Origin: Planctomycetota bacterium
GTDB lineage: Bacteria > Planctomycetota > DG-23 > SLPQ01
Length of the DNA stretch: 9,001 bases
Assembly (NCBI GenBank): GCA_021160625.1
Contig: JAGHCE010000181.1
Location: forward strand, 1 to 9,001
Direction: 5' to 3'
Shown piece by piece: positions 1 through 6,138 of this stretch. The notes below the pieces were generated by a model, which was not told the origin of the DNA, ran no database searches, and saw only the letters and a program-made list of their open reading frames with translations. Numbering within the stretch: the stretch's first letter is position 1; the number at the start of each line of letters is the position of its first letter. Position numbers and translations under genes: made by a program.

Positions 1-549
1 CTCTACATCGCCGCGCGGGTGCTTTCGAGCATCGGCTCGGACGCGATGGACCGCTCGGTCGAGGAGCCGCTTTCCGTGACGACGAAGTTTTCGCTGAGGG
101 TGCTCGGCCGGATGGCCAACTTCCAGGCGGCCGTCGGCCTCCAGCAGCTCTACAGACTCCCCGAACGAAACGCCAAGCTCGCCGAAAACGGCCGCCGCCT
201 CGCCGAGAAACTAAGTGACATCCCCTCGATACAGCCGCCCCCCGTCAAAGCCGGCGAGGAACACGTCTACCTCTATTTCCGTGTTCTCGTCCCGCAGGCG
301 AAGCGCTTCAGGGCGCTGCTGCTCAAAAGAGGCATCGACACGCAACCCGACGATATGCAAAACTGCGCCGGCCTCGATGCCTTCAAGGAATTCGCCGCCG
401 ACTGCCCCGTGGCCGCAAGCCTGCCCGACAGGAGCATCGAGCTTCCCAACACCCCCCGCCTCAGCGAGGCCGACACGGACTACATCGCCAAGAGCGTCCG
501 GGAGGTTGCAGCCATCATTTCGTCGGCCGGCGCGGGTGGCCCCGGATGA
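1..549 (+). CDS. DegT/DnrJ/EryC1 family PLP-dependent aminotransferase, C-terminal part (5' end outside window)
   Basis: The reading frame is open from base 1, so the gene begins upstream; about 182 C-terminal residues are visible. The family transfers an amino group from glutamate or glutamine to keto-sugars, usually nucleotide-linked, with pyridoxal phosphate. Visible support is the segment around 109-168 reading RMANFQAAVGLQQLYRL, which matches the conserved R-M-x-x-x-Q-A-A-x-G-x-x-Q-L block of DegT-type enzymes. Later come a strand-rich part (HVYLYFRVLV) and the typical ending with IELPNTPRLSEADTDYI followed by a final helix. The PLP-binding lysine would lie before the window, so activity cannot be judged here. 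The stop codon overlaps the next start (ATGA at 546-549), implying translational coupling with the glycosyltransferase. The exact sugar is unknown. The family call is firm; the substrate is not inferable. Confidence 0.85.
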   Translation, partial: LYIAARVLSSIGSDAMDRSVEEPLSVTTKFSLRVLGRMANFQAAVGLQQLYRLPERNAKLAENGRRLAEKLSDIPSIQPPPVKAGEEHVYLYFRVLVPQAKRFRALLLKRGIDTQPDDMQNCAGLDAFKEFAADCPVAASLPDRSIELPNTPRLSEADTDYIAKSVREVAAIISSAGAGGPG

Positions 550-1337
550 GTGCGCCTCGAAGTTACGACTGCGTCATACCGGTTTACAACGAAGAGGAGC
601 GCATCGAAGCCGGCATCGAAACGCTTCACGCCTTTCTTACCGAGAACCTTCGTGACCTCGACTGGTGCATAATCATCGCCGACAACGCCTCCACCGACGC
701 CACGCCCGAAATCGCAAAGCGCTTCGCGTCGCGCCTGCCGAGGGTGGTGTATCACCGTCTCGACCGCAAGGGCCGCGGGAGGGCGCTAAAGGCCACGTGG
801 ATGGAGTCACAGGCCGACTTCGTATCGTATATGGACGTTGACCTGTCGACAAACCTCAAGGCCGTCCCCGAAATGATAGAGCTCCTGGAAAGGGGCTGGG
901 ACGTGGTGCTTGGGTCGCGGCTTATCGCGGGGGCCAACATCACACGCTGCCGGGCGAGGGAGATCATATCGCGCGGGTGGAACTTCCTGGTAGGGGCGGT
1001 CTTCAACACGCGCTTTTCCGATGCGCAGTGCGGCTTCAAGGGGCTGCGCCTCGAGGCCAAGGAGACACTCGTTCCGCAGCTTACGGACACGAAGTGGTTC
1101 TTCGACACGGAGCTACTGGTCCTGGCCGAAAAACAGGGCTTCAGAATGCACGAGATAGCCGTCGAGTGGACCGAAGACCTCGAATCCACCGTCAGGATAC
1201 CGCGGACCATCGTTGACGACCTCTTAGCGATGGCGCGCCTCAAGCACCACTTGGCGAAGAGCCGGCACATATCGCGCCCGGCGGCGGTCCCTTCAGGAAA
1301 GGGCTTTCCCAGGACCCCTGCGGAGGCCGCAGAGTGA
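546..1337 (+). CDS. Family 2 glycosyltransferase, polyprenyl/dolichyl-phosphate hexose synthase-like
   Basis: This 263-residue GT-A glycosyltransferase is predicted to move a sugar from a nucleotide donor to a polyprenyl phosphate or similar acceptor at the cytoplasmic face of the membrane. Visible family motifs are IPVYNEE at residues 11-17, ADNASTD at 45-51 (nucleotide-binding loop), the metal-binding D97-V-D99 in MDVDLS, GSR with a basic stretch after it, and DAQCGFKG at 159-166. The last motif is characteristic of ALG5/DPM1-like GT2 enzymes. No transmembrane segment is evident, so it looks soluble or peripherally bound, unlike GtrB/ArnC-type relatives with two C-terminal helices. The last 25 residues are basic and proline-rich. 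The ATG at 546 overlaps the upstream stop, and its own end overlaps the next GTG start (1334-1337), so the three genes form one translationally coupled unit. Donor and acceptor are unknown. Confidence 0.88.
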   Translation: MSAPRSYDCVIPVYNEEERIEAGIETLHAFLTENLRDLDWCIIIADNASTDATPEIAKRFASRLPRVVYHRLDRKGRGRALKATWMESQADFVSYMDVDLSTNLKAVPEMIELLERGWDVVLGSRLIAGANITRCRAREIISRGWNFLVGAVFNTRFSDAQCGFKGLRLEAKETLVPQLTDTKWFFDTELLVLAEKQGFRMHEIAVEWTEDLESTVRIPRTIVDDLLAMARLKHHLAKSRHISRPAAVPSGKGFPRTPAEAAE

Positions 1338-2680
1338 AAGTGGTCCTGGCCAGGCCGGGCTGGAACTACCCCAAGGGGCGAAGTGAGGCCACTTACAACC
1401 GTGTCTGGCCCCCCCTGGAGCTGGCTAACTGCGCGGCGATCTTCCGTGAGGCAGGCCACGACGCCGAAATCGTCGATGCCCACGCACTCAACCTCCCCCC
1501 CGAAAAACTCGCCGCCGCCTGCACAGGCACCGACCTTGTCATCCTTACCTCGACCGGCCTCGACCGCTGGCAGTGCCCCTATAACGATGCGGCCCCCTTC
1601 GTGGCCGCGGCGCAGGCCACGAAGGGGGCAGGGCTCCGGGTCGTCGCGACGGGCTTTCACCCGACGGTCGCCCCCGACGCGGTCCTCAGGGCCACCCGCG
1701 TCGATGCGGTCATCCGGGGCGAGCCGGAGGGTGTCGCCGCAGACTTGGCACGGGGGGTGAGCCTGAGAGAGATAAAGGGCATTTCGTACCTCGACGGGGG
1801 CGCCCTCGTCTCGAACCCCGACCGCGCCCTCGTGGACCTTGAAACGCTGCCGGTGCCGGCATTCGACCTCTTTGATACCAGGCGCTATTTCTACGAGATA
1901 CTCGGGGACAGATTTCTGCTTTTTGAAGCCACCAGAGGGTGCCCCTATCAATGCACGTTCTGCTCGAAGGTGATGTACGGGGACGCATTCCGCAGGAAAA
2001 CGGCCGAGCAGGTCTGCCGCGAGATTGACTACGCCTTGGAGCATACGGGCGTCGAGAGCGCGTACTTTATCGACCTGGAGTTTACGGTGGCCGGGGACCT
2101 GGCGGAGGCGATCTCGAGGCACCTAGTCGAAATCGGCTCGCCCATCGAGTGGTGCTGCCAGACGCGGGCCGACCGAGTCGATGCGGACCTTCTCAAGCTG
2201 ATGCGCGAGGCGGGATGCCGCCTGATACACGTCGGCGTCGAGAGCGGCTCCCAAAAGGTCCTCGAGTCGTCGGGGAAGAACACTTCAAAGGAGGCCATCC
2301 TGCGCGGCGTGCGAGAGATACGCGCAGCAGGAATCGAGACGCTGGCCTTCTTTATGTTCGGCCTGCCGGGTGAGACGGATGCCGACAGAGAAGAGTCCAT
2401 CCGGTTCGCCCTGGAACTGGATCCGACGTATGCCAGCTTCCACTTCGCCACGCCGTACCCGGGGTCCAGGCTTTTTGAAACGAGCGGCTTCAAGGTGGCT
2501 GCGGACCTCTCGTTTCCCCTCGTGCCGCCGGGGGCTGACCTTGCCGATCTCAAGCGGTGGGTGCGGCGGGGACTTCGGCGCTTTTATCTGAGATCCGGCT
2601 ATGTCTATCATCACGTCCTGAAGGGAAACCCCGCAAAATGGCGCCGGCAGATGGGCCTCTTCCTGTCATATTTCAAATAA
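1334..2680 (+). CDS. B12-binding-domain radical SAM protein (BchE-like)
   Basis: The protein has 448 residues and a GTG start overlapping the upstream stop. The N-terminal part (about 1-145) has the Rossmann-like organisation of cobalamin-binding domains: strand MKVVLARPGW, a PPLELANCAAIFREAGH helix, then EIVDAH, GFHPT and VIRGEPEG, which match the GG-x-H-P-T and GE-x-E landmarks of BchE-type proteins. The radical SAM domain follows (about 195-400), with the [4Fe-4S]-binding CPYQCTFC at Cys203, Cys207 and Cys210 preceded by EATRGCP, and later GVESGS and a glycine-rich FGLPGET. No histidine sits after the first strand where MetH carries its DxHxxG ligand, as in most members, so cobalamin would bind without that ligand or not at all. 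Such enzymes catalyse methylations, ring closures or other radical chemistry on lipids, tetrapyrroles and natural products. Next to an aminotransferase and a glycosyltransferase, a role in glycan or glycolipid tailoring is plausible but unproven. Confidence 0.87.
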   Translation: MKVVLARPGWNYPKGRSEATYNRVWPPLELANCAAIFREAGHDAEIVDAHALNLPPEKLAAACTGTDLVILTSTGLDRWQCPYNDAAPFVAAAQATKGAGLRVVATGFHPTVAPDAVLRATRVDAVIRGEPEGVAADLARGVSLREIKGISYLDGGALVSNPDRALVDLETLPVPAFDLFDTRRYFYEILGDRFLLFEATRGCPYQCTFCSKVMYGDAFRRKTAEQVCREIDYALEHTGVESAYFIDLEFTVAGDLAEAISRHLVEIGSPIEWCCQTRADRVDADLLKLMREAGCRLIHVGVESGSQKVLESSGKNTSKEAILRGVREIRAAGIETLAFFMFGLPGETDADREESIRFALELDPTYASFHFATPYPGSRLFETSGFKVAADLSFPLVPPGADLADLKRWVRRGLRRFYLRSGYVYHHVLKGNPAKWRRQMGLFLSYFK

Positions 2681-2912
2681 ACCGCCACGGCGGGTAAACC
2701 TTGCCGCACGCGGAATAAACGTTCGGCAGACAAGAATGTCCGCCCTACCCGTTGGCTTGCGCACGCGGAATGCGTCCGCACGGCGGGGCAAGACCCGCCG
2801 TGGCACACATATCACGCGTAGGGACGGCGCTTGCCGCGCCCTCGCAGGGCCAGTTGACTGCTACGGACAACGTCCGTGGCCCCCATAGCAGGAAGGGGGC
2901 GAAGCCCCCCCC
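2681..2912. repeat. Intergenic cluster of short GC-rich palindromes
   Basis: No gene is supported here. At least five hairpins are packed together: GGCAGACA/TGTCCGCC at 2725-2744 (one A-C mismatch, a G-U pair if read from the - strand); CACGGCGGG/CCCGCCGTG at 2779-2802 (9 bp perfect); AGGG-CGGC/GCCG-CCCT at 2820-2842 with an internal bulge, overlapping GCCCT/AGGGC at 2838-2850; ACGGAC/GTCCGT at 2863-2877; and GGGGGC/GCCCCC at 2895-2909. An 11-bp inverted pair links 2684-2694 (GCCACGGCGGG) with 2794-2804. An 11-bp direct repeat GCACGCGGAAT occurs at 2706-2716 and 2761-2771. The pattern resembles dispersed palindromic intergenic repeats that recur through a genome. Whether copies exist elsewhere cannot be seen from this window. 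Confidence 0.7.
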
Positions 2913-2918
2913 GTTTTT
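2895..2918 (+). terminator. Candidate intrinsic terminator after the glycan operon
   Basis: A 6-bp perfect G/C hairpin (GGGGGC at 2895-2900, loop GAA, GCCCCC at 2904-2909) is followed after four bases by TTTTT at 2914-2918. It lies just before the ilvD promoter, where a terminator for the upstream three-gene operon is expected. The U-tract is short and slightly displaced, and the hairpin may simply be one module of the palindrome cluster, so the call is tentative. Confidence 0.4.
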
Positions 2919-2920
2919 GG

Positions 2921-2948
2921 TTGACACTCTCAATGGCCGCAGGATAAT
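2921..2948 (+). promoter_or_regulatory. Sigma-70-type promoter for ilvD
   Basis: A perfect -35 hexamer TTGACA (2921-2926) is followed after 16 bp by GATAAT (2943-2948), matching five of six bases of the -10 consensus. Transcription would start near 2955 and give a leader of about 50 nt before the ilvD start. The position right after the candidate terminator and before a good ribosome binding site supports it. I saw no T-box or attenuator peptide in this short leader. Confidence 0.65.
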
Positions 2949-2993
2949 TGTTTGGTTCCCAGCCAGGATTGTTGTGGTATTTACGCTTTCAAC

Positions 2994-2999
2994 GAGGAG
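2994..2999 (+). promoter_or_regulatory. Ribosome binding site fixing the TTG start of ilvD
   Basis: GAGGAG lies seven bases before the TTG at 3007 and is the only strong Shine-Dalgarno sequence near the beginning of ilvD. It decides against longer in-frame starts in the repeat region and against the downstream ATG at 3043. Confidence 0.7.
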
Positions 3000-3006
3000 A
3001 AAAGCC

Positions 3007-4659
3007 TTGAAGAGCGACGTTACGAAAAAGGGGCTCGAAAGGATGCCCGCGCGCGCGCTGATGTACGCCACGGGGATTCCCGCCGAGGTGATGGATAAGC
3101 CGTTTATCGGGGTGGTGTCGAGTTTTACCGACCTCATTCCGGGCCACGTGCATCTGAGGCGTCTTGAGCGCGCCGCCGAGCACGGCATCTGCGCGGGGGG
3201 CGGATATCCGCTTCTCCTCTCGGTTGCCGGTGTCTGCGACGGGATAGTTATGGGCCACGGCGGGATGCATTACAGTCTCCCGTCGAGGGAGCTCATTGCG
3301 GATATGATCGAATCGGTCGTCACCGGGCACGCCCTGGACGGGATGGTGATGCTGGTGACCTGCGACAAGCTCGTTCCGGGGATGCTTATGGCCGCGGCGA
3401 GGATAGACATCCCGACGGTGGTCGTCACGGGCGGGCCGATGCTTTCGGGCCGCTACCAAGGCAAGCGCCTGAGCCTTGTGCGCGACACGTTCGAGGCCGT
3501 CGGCCGCCGCCAGGCCGGTGAGATCAGCGAGAAGGAAATCGCCGAGCTGGAGCTGGAGGCCTGCCCTGGGGCCGGCTCGTGTCAGGGCCTTTACACCGCC
3601 AACACGATGGCCTGCATAACCGAGGCGCTCGGACTTTCCCTGCCCGGCTGCGCAACGACGCTGGCCGTCGCCGCGCGCAAGGACCGTCAGGCGTACCTTT
3701 CCGGGGAAAGGGTACTTGACCTGGTCCGCGAGGGAAAGAGCGCCCGGCATTTTATGACGAAGGATGCCTTTGCGAACGCGATTATGGTGGATATGGCCCT
3801 TGGCGGGTCGACCAACACGTGCCTGCACATCCCGGCCATCGCGCACGATGCGGACGTTGACATTGAGCTCGATGCGTTCGATCGGATAAGCAAAAAGACC
3901 CCGCACATAACCGCGCTTCGGCCGGGCGGCGACTACTTTATGGAGGACTTGGACTACGCCGGCGGGATTCCGGCGGTCCTCAACCGCCTCAAGGACCTTG
4001 TGAAGGACTGCCCGACGATTTCGGGCGCAACGACCGCCCAGATAGCGGCTGCCGGCGAGGTTTCCGACGACGACGTTATAAGGGCCGTCGACAACCCCTA
4101 CCACAAGGAAGGCGGCATAGCGGTTCTCAAGGGCAACCTCGCTCCCGACGGCGCCATAGTAAAGCAGAGCGCCGTCGAACCGGAGGCGATGGTTCTCGAA
4201 GGCAAGGCCATCTGCTTCGACAGCGAAGAAGACGCGATGAAGGCGATAATGGGCGGGAAGGTCAAGGCCGGCCACATCGCCGTAATCCGTTACGAGGGGC
4301 CGCAGGGCGGGCCCGGAATGCGCGAGATGCTCTCGCCGACGGCGGCGATCGTCGGGATGGGGCTTTCCAACAGTGTGGGGCTTCTGACCGACGGGCGCTT
4401 CTCCGGCGGCACCAAGGGCCCCTGTGTGGGCCACATATCGCCGGAGGCGGCCGCAGGCGGGCCGCTGGGGCTGGTCGAGGACGGGGATACGATCGTGATA
4501 GATATCCCGAACAGGCTCCTTGAAGTCAAGATCGACGCCGGCGAGATGGAGAAACGCAAGGCCGCCTGGAAGCCGCGGCCGGCCAGGATACAGAAAGGCT
4601 ACTTAGCGCGATACGCGCGGATGGTACAGAGCGCTTCGACCGGTGCGATCGTCGTGTAG
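3007..4659 (+). CDS. ilvD: Dihydroxy-acid dehydratase
   Basis: This enzyme dehydrates 2,3-dihydroxy-isovalerate and 2,3-dihydroxy-3-methylvalerate to the 2-keto acids that precede valine and isoleucine. From the TTG at 3007 it has 550 residues, the usual length, and begins MKSDVTKKGLERMPARAL, matching the family N-terminus. An in-frame extension back to 2752 is open but consists of translated repeat DNA. Conserved blocks are PFIGVVSSFTDLIPGHVHL, GVCDGIVMGHGGMHYSLPS (Cys77), TCDKLVPGM (Cys119), ACPGAGSCQGLYTANTM (Cys186, Cys192), ALGGSTNT and GRFSGGTKGPCVGHISPEA. The PGHVHL sequence stands where the classical [2Fe-2S] plant-type enzymes have a PCN cysteine, so it belongs to the E. coli-like branch in that respect. 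It has its own promoter and stands alone, without other ilv or leu genes in view. The related sugar-acid dehydratase Edd is less likely because of length and motif match. Confidence 0.95.
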   Translation: MKSDVTKKGLERMPARALMYATGIPAEVMDKPFIGVVSSFTDLIPGHVHLRRLERAAEHGICAGGGYPLLLSVAGVCDGIVMGHGGMHYSLPSRELIADMIESVVTGHALDGMVMLVTCDKLVPGMLMAAARIDIPTVVVTGGPMLSGRYQGKRLSLVRDTFEAVGRRQAGEISEKEIAELELEACPGAGSCQGLYTANTMACITEALGLSLPGCATTLAVAARKDRQAYLSGERVLDLVREGKSARHFMTKDAFANAIMVDMALGGSTNTCLHIPAIAHDADVDIELDAFDRISKKTPHITALRPGGDYFMEDLDYAGGIPAVLNRLKDLVKDCPTISGATTAQIAAAGEVSDDDVIRAVDNPYHKEGGIAVLKGNLAPDGAIVKQSAVEPEAMVLEGKAICFDSEEDAMKAIMGGKVKAGHIAVIRYEGPQGGPGMREMLSPTAAIVGMGLSNSVGLLTDGRFSGGTKGPCVGHISPEAAAGGPLGLVEDGDTIVIDIPNRLLEVKIDAGEMEKRKAAWKPRPARIQKGYLARYARMVQSASTGAIVV

Positions 4660-4729
4660 GCGGCCGGATGCACGTGGCGGGAGGGATGCGCAGGCGGTTT
4701 TCAGCCGGCGGACTTGCTTGGCCGGATGC
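4660..4729 (+). other. Spacer between ilvD and tRNA-Gln
   Basis: This 70-bp non-coding stretch has no clear promoter or terminator. GGCCGGATGC occurs twice, at 4662-4671 and at 4720-4729, the second copy directly abutting the 5' end of the tRNA. Without a visible promoter the tRNA may be transcribed through from ilvD. Confidence 0.4.
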
Positions 4730-4804
4730 TACCCGGTGGTGTAATCGGTAACACAAGAGGTTTTGGTCCTCTCGTTGGAGGTTCGAGTCCTCCCCGGGTA
4801 GCCA
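4730..4804 (+). tRNA. tRNA-Gln (anticodon TTG), CCA encoded
   Basis: A full cloverleaf folds: acceptor TACCCGG (4730-4736) with CCGGGTA (4794-4800), D stem GTGT/ACAC (4739-4742, 4751-4754), anticodon stem AGAGG/CCTCT (4756-4760, 4768-4772) with loop TTTTGGT, four-base variable loop, and T stem GGAGG/CCTCC (4777-4781, 4789-4793) with loop TTCGAGT. The anticodon TTG is at 4763-4765 and reads CAA (and CAG by wobble). The weak U1-A72 pair and discriminator G73 (4801) fit glutamine identity. The CCA tail is encoded at 4802-4804. It sits directly before the glmU-prs-rplY-pth group and may share a transcript with it. Confidence 0.96.
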
Positions 4805-4869
4805 TTTGATCTCAAAGGCTCTTAATCTATCTGATTCGACAGTTATTTCGACTTTTTTCGGACCGACTT
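4805..4869 (+). promoter_or_regulatory. AT-rich leader between tRNA-Gln and glmU
   Basis: This 65-bp stretch has 24 G/C bases (37%), far below its surroundings, which is typical of a promoter or 5' leader. The best hexamer pair I can find is TTGATC (4806-4811), 16 bp, TATCTG (4828-4833), which is weak. There is a T6 run at 4853-4858 but no hairpin before it, so it is not a convincing terminator. No clear Shine-Dalgarno sequence precedes the glmU ATG. Confidence 0.35.
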
Positions 4870-6138
4870 ATGGGCAACGTCAAGGCTCTCATTCTTGCCG
4901 CGGGCAAGGGCGTGAGGATGAACTCCGAAAGGCCGAAGGTCCTCTTAGAGGTCAACGGCCTGCCGCTCTTGTGGTACCCGGTGTGCGCAGCGAAGGCCGC
5001 CGGCGCCGAGGAGGTCCTCGTCGTCGTGGGTGCCGGCCGCGAGGAAGTTCAGGAGGCCTTTACGGACGATGGTCTCACCTTTGTCATCCAACAGGAACAG
5101 CGCGGCACCGGCCACGCGGTCATTTCTGCGCGCGAGGCGCTTTCCGGCTTCGACGGCTATGTTCTGGTCCTCTGCGGGGACTCGCCGTTTATCGAGTCCG
5201 ATACGCTTGAACGCCTCGTAAGCCATACTGAGCGGACGGGGGCGGCCTGCACGATTTTGACGAGTATCTTAGACGACCCGGCTGGCTACGGGCGGATTGT
5301 CCGGGGCGAAATGGGCGTTCGGGAGATCGTCGAGGAAAAATGCGCCGACGAGGCCCAGAAGGCCATAAGGGAGATAAACAGCGGCACTTACTGTTTCCGT
5401 TGGCGGGACTTGGACGGGGTTCTTGACGGACTTCGCGATGAGAACCCGCAGGGCGAGTATCTGCTGACCGATGCGATTGGGCTTCTCATTGCGAGGGGCT
5501 CCCGCGTCGAGGCGGTGGTGTCCGGAGATCCGCAGGAGGGCCTCGGCGTCAACACTCGCGCCCAGCAGGCGGACGCCTCGAAGATCCTCAGGCGAAAAGT
5601 GCTGGACCGGCTGATGGCCGAGGGGGTCACCGTAGTTGATCCGGTGTCGGCCTTTATTGATCCGCGCGCCGAAATCGGGCCTGATACCGTGATAAACCCC
5701 TTTGTAGTAATAGAGGGTCCGGTTAAAATCGGGGCGCGCTGCCGAATCGGCCCGTTTACGCGTATTCGCGGCGCCACGCGCCTTGGCGAAGGGGTTCATC
5801 TGGGCAATTTCGTCGAGGTGACGAGGTCGGCCGTCAGCGAGGGCAGCCGCGCGCTGCACCTGGCATTCGTGGGAGATGCGACGGTAGGCGGTGACGTAAA
5901 CATCGCCGCCGGCGTTATAACCGCCAATTTCGACGGCAACGCCCACCGGGTTACCGAGATCGGCGACGGCGCGTCGGTAGGTGCGGGCACGGTTCTGGTC
6001 GCGCCCTGCCGGGTCGCTGCGGGCGGCCGGACGGGAGCGGGAGCGGTCCTTACAAGGGGAAAGACGGTGCCTTCGGGGGAAATCTGGGTAGGGGTGCCGG
6101 CAAAAGAGTTGGTGAGGGACGGACACACAAATGGATAA
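4870..6138 (+). CDS. glmU: GlmU-type bifunctional protein: N-acetylglucosamine-1-phosphate uridylyltransferase with divergent acetyltransferase domain
   Basis: GlmU acetylates glucosamine-1-phosphate and then couples it to UTP, giving UDP-GlcNAc for peptidoglycan and lipopolysaccharide. The N-terminal uridylyltransferase domain (about 1-230) is intact: LAAGKGVRM (9-17), RPK with Lys23, QQEQRGTGHA, Asp104 in CGDSP, GYGRIV, Glu156, Asn170 in REIN and Asn228 in GVN. The C-terminal left-handed beta-helix (about 255-415) has hexapeptide repeats and retains the catalytic His330 (E. coli His363), Arg300, Asn344 and Asn353. By manual alignment from memory, E. coli Lys351, Tyr366, Lys392 and Ser405 correspond to Thr318, Phe333, His359 and Ala372. 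At 422 residues it is about 34 shorter than E. coli GlmU, the loss lying between Asn228 and Arg300, roughly two helix coils. The 3' end overlaps prs by 8 bp. Uridylyltransferase function is likely; the acetyl-transfer substrate is open. Confidence 0.88.
   Translation: MGNVKALILAAGKGVRMNSERPKVLLEVNGLPLLWYPVCAAKAAGAEEVLVVVGAGREEVQEAFTDDGLTFVIQQEQRGTGHAVISAREALSGFDGYVLVLCGDSPFIESDTLERLVSHTERTGAACTILTSILDDPAGYGRIVRGEMGVREIVEEKCADEAQKAIREINSGTYCFRWRDLDGVLDGLRDENPQGEYLLTDAIGLLIARGSRVEAVVSGDPQEGLGVNTRAQQADASKILRRKVLDRLMAEGVTVVDPVSAFIDPRAEIGPDTVINPFVVIEGPVKIGARCRIGPFTRIRGATRLGEGVHLGNFVEVTRSAVSEGSRALHLAFVGDATVGGDVNIAAGVITANFDGNAHRVTEIGDGASVGAGTVLVAPCRVAAGGRTGAGAVLTRGKTVPSGEIWVGVPAKELVRDGHTNG

Noticed and set aside
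1475..1492. DAHALN in the radical SAM protein as a DxHxxG cobalamin-ligand motif
   Set aside because: It follows the second strand of the domain, matching EIVDLG in MetH, whereas the true motif follows the first strand; the final Gly is also missing.
752..2122. 456-residue open frame on the - strand across the glycosyltransferase and radical SAM genes
   Set aside because: It spans two well-supported + strand genes and has no family motif; stop codons are rare by composition.
2681..2912. CRISPR array or insertion sequence in the long intergenic region
   Set aside because: The repeats are hairpin modules of differing sequence without regular spacers, and no transposase gene or terminal inverted repeats frame the region.
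2989..4434. 481-residue open frame on the - strand opposite ilvD
   Set aside because: It mirrors a clear ilvD coding sequence. The translation is rich in Arg, His and Gly with no recognisable motif, as expected of antisense frames in GC-rich DNA.
4662..4729. 10-bp direct repeat GGCCGGATGC flanking the ilvD-tRNA spacer as an attachment site or target duplication
   Set aside because: No integrase or inserted element lies between the copies, and a 10-bp GC-rich repeat at this distance can occur by chance.
4806..5210. 134-residue + strand frame starting at the tRNA 3' end
   Set aside because: It overlaps glmU in another frame, is Arg/Gly-rich low complexity and has no ribosome site.
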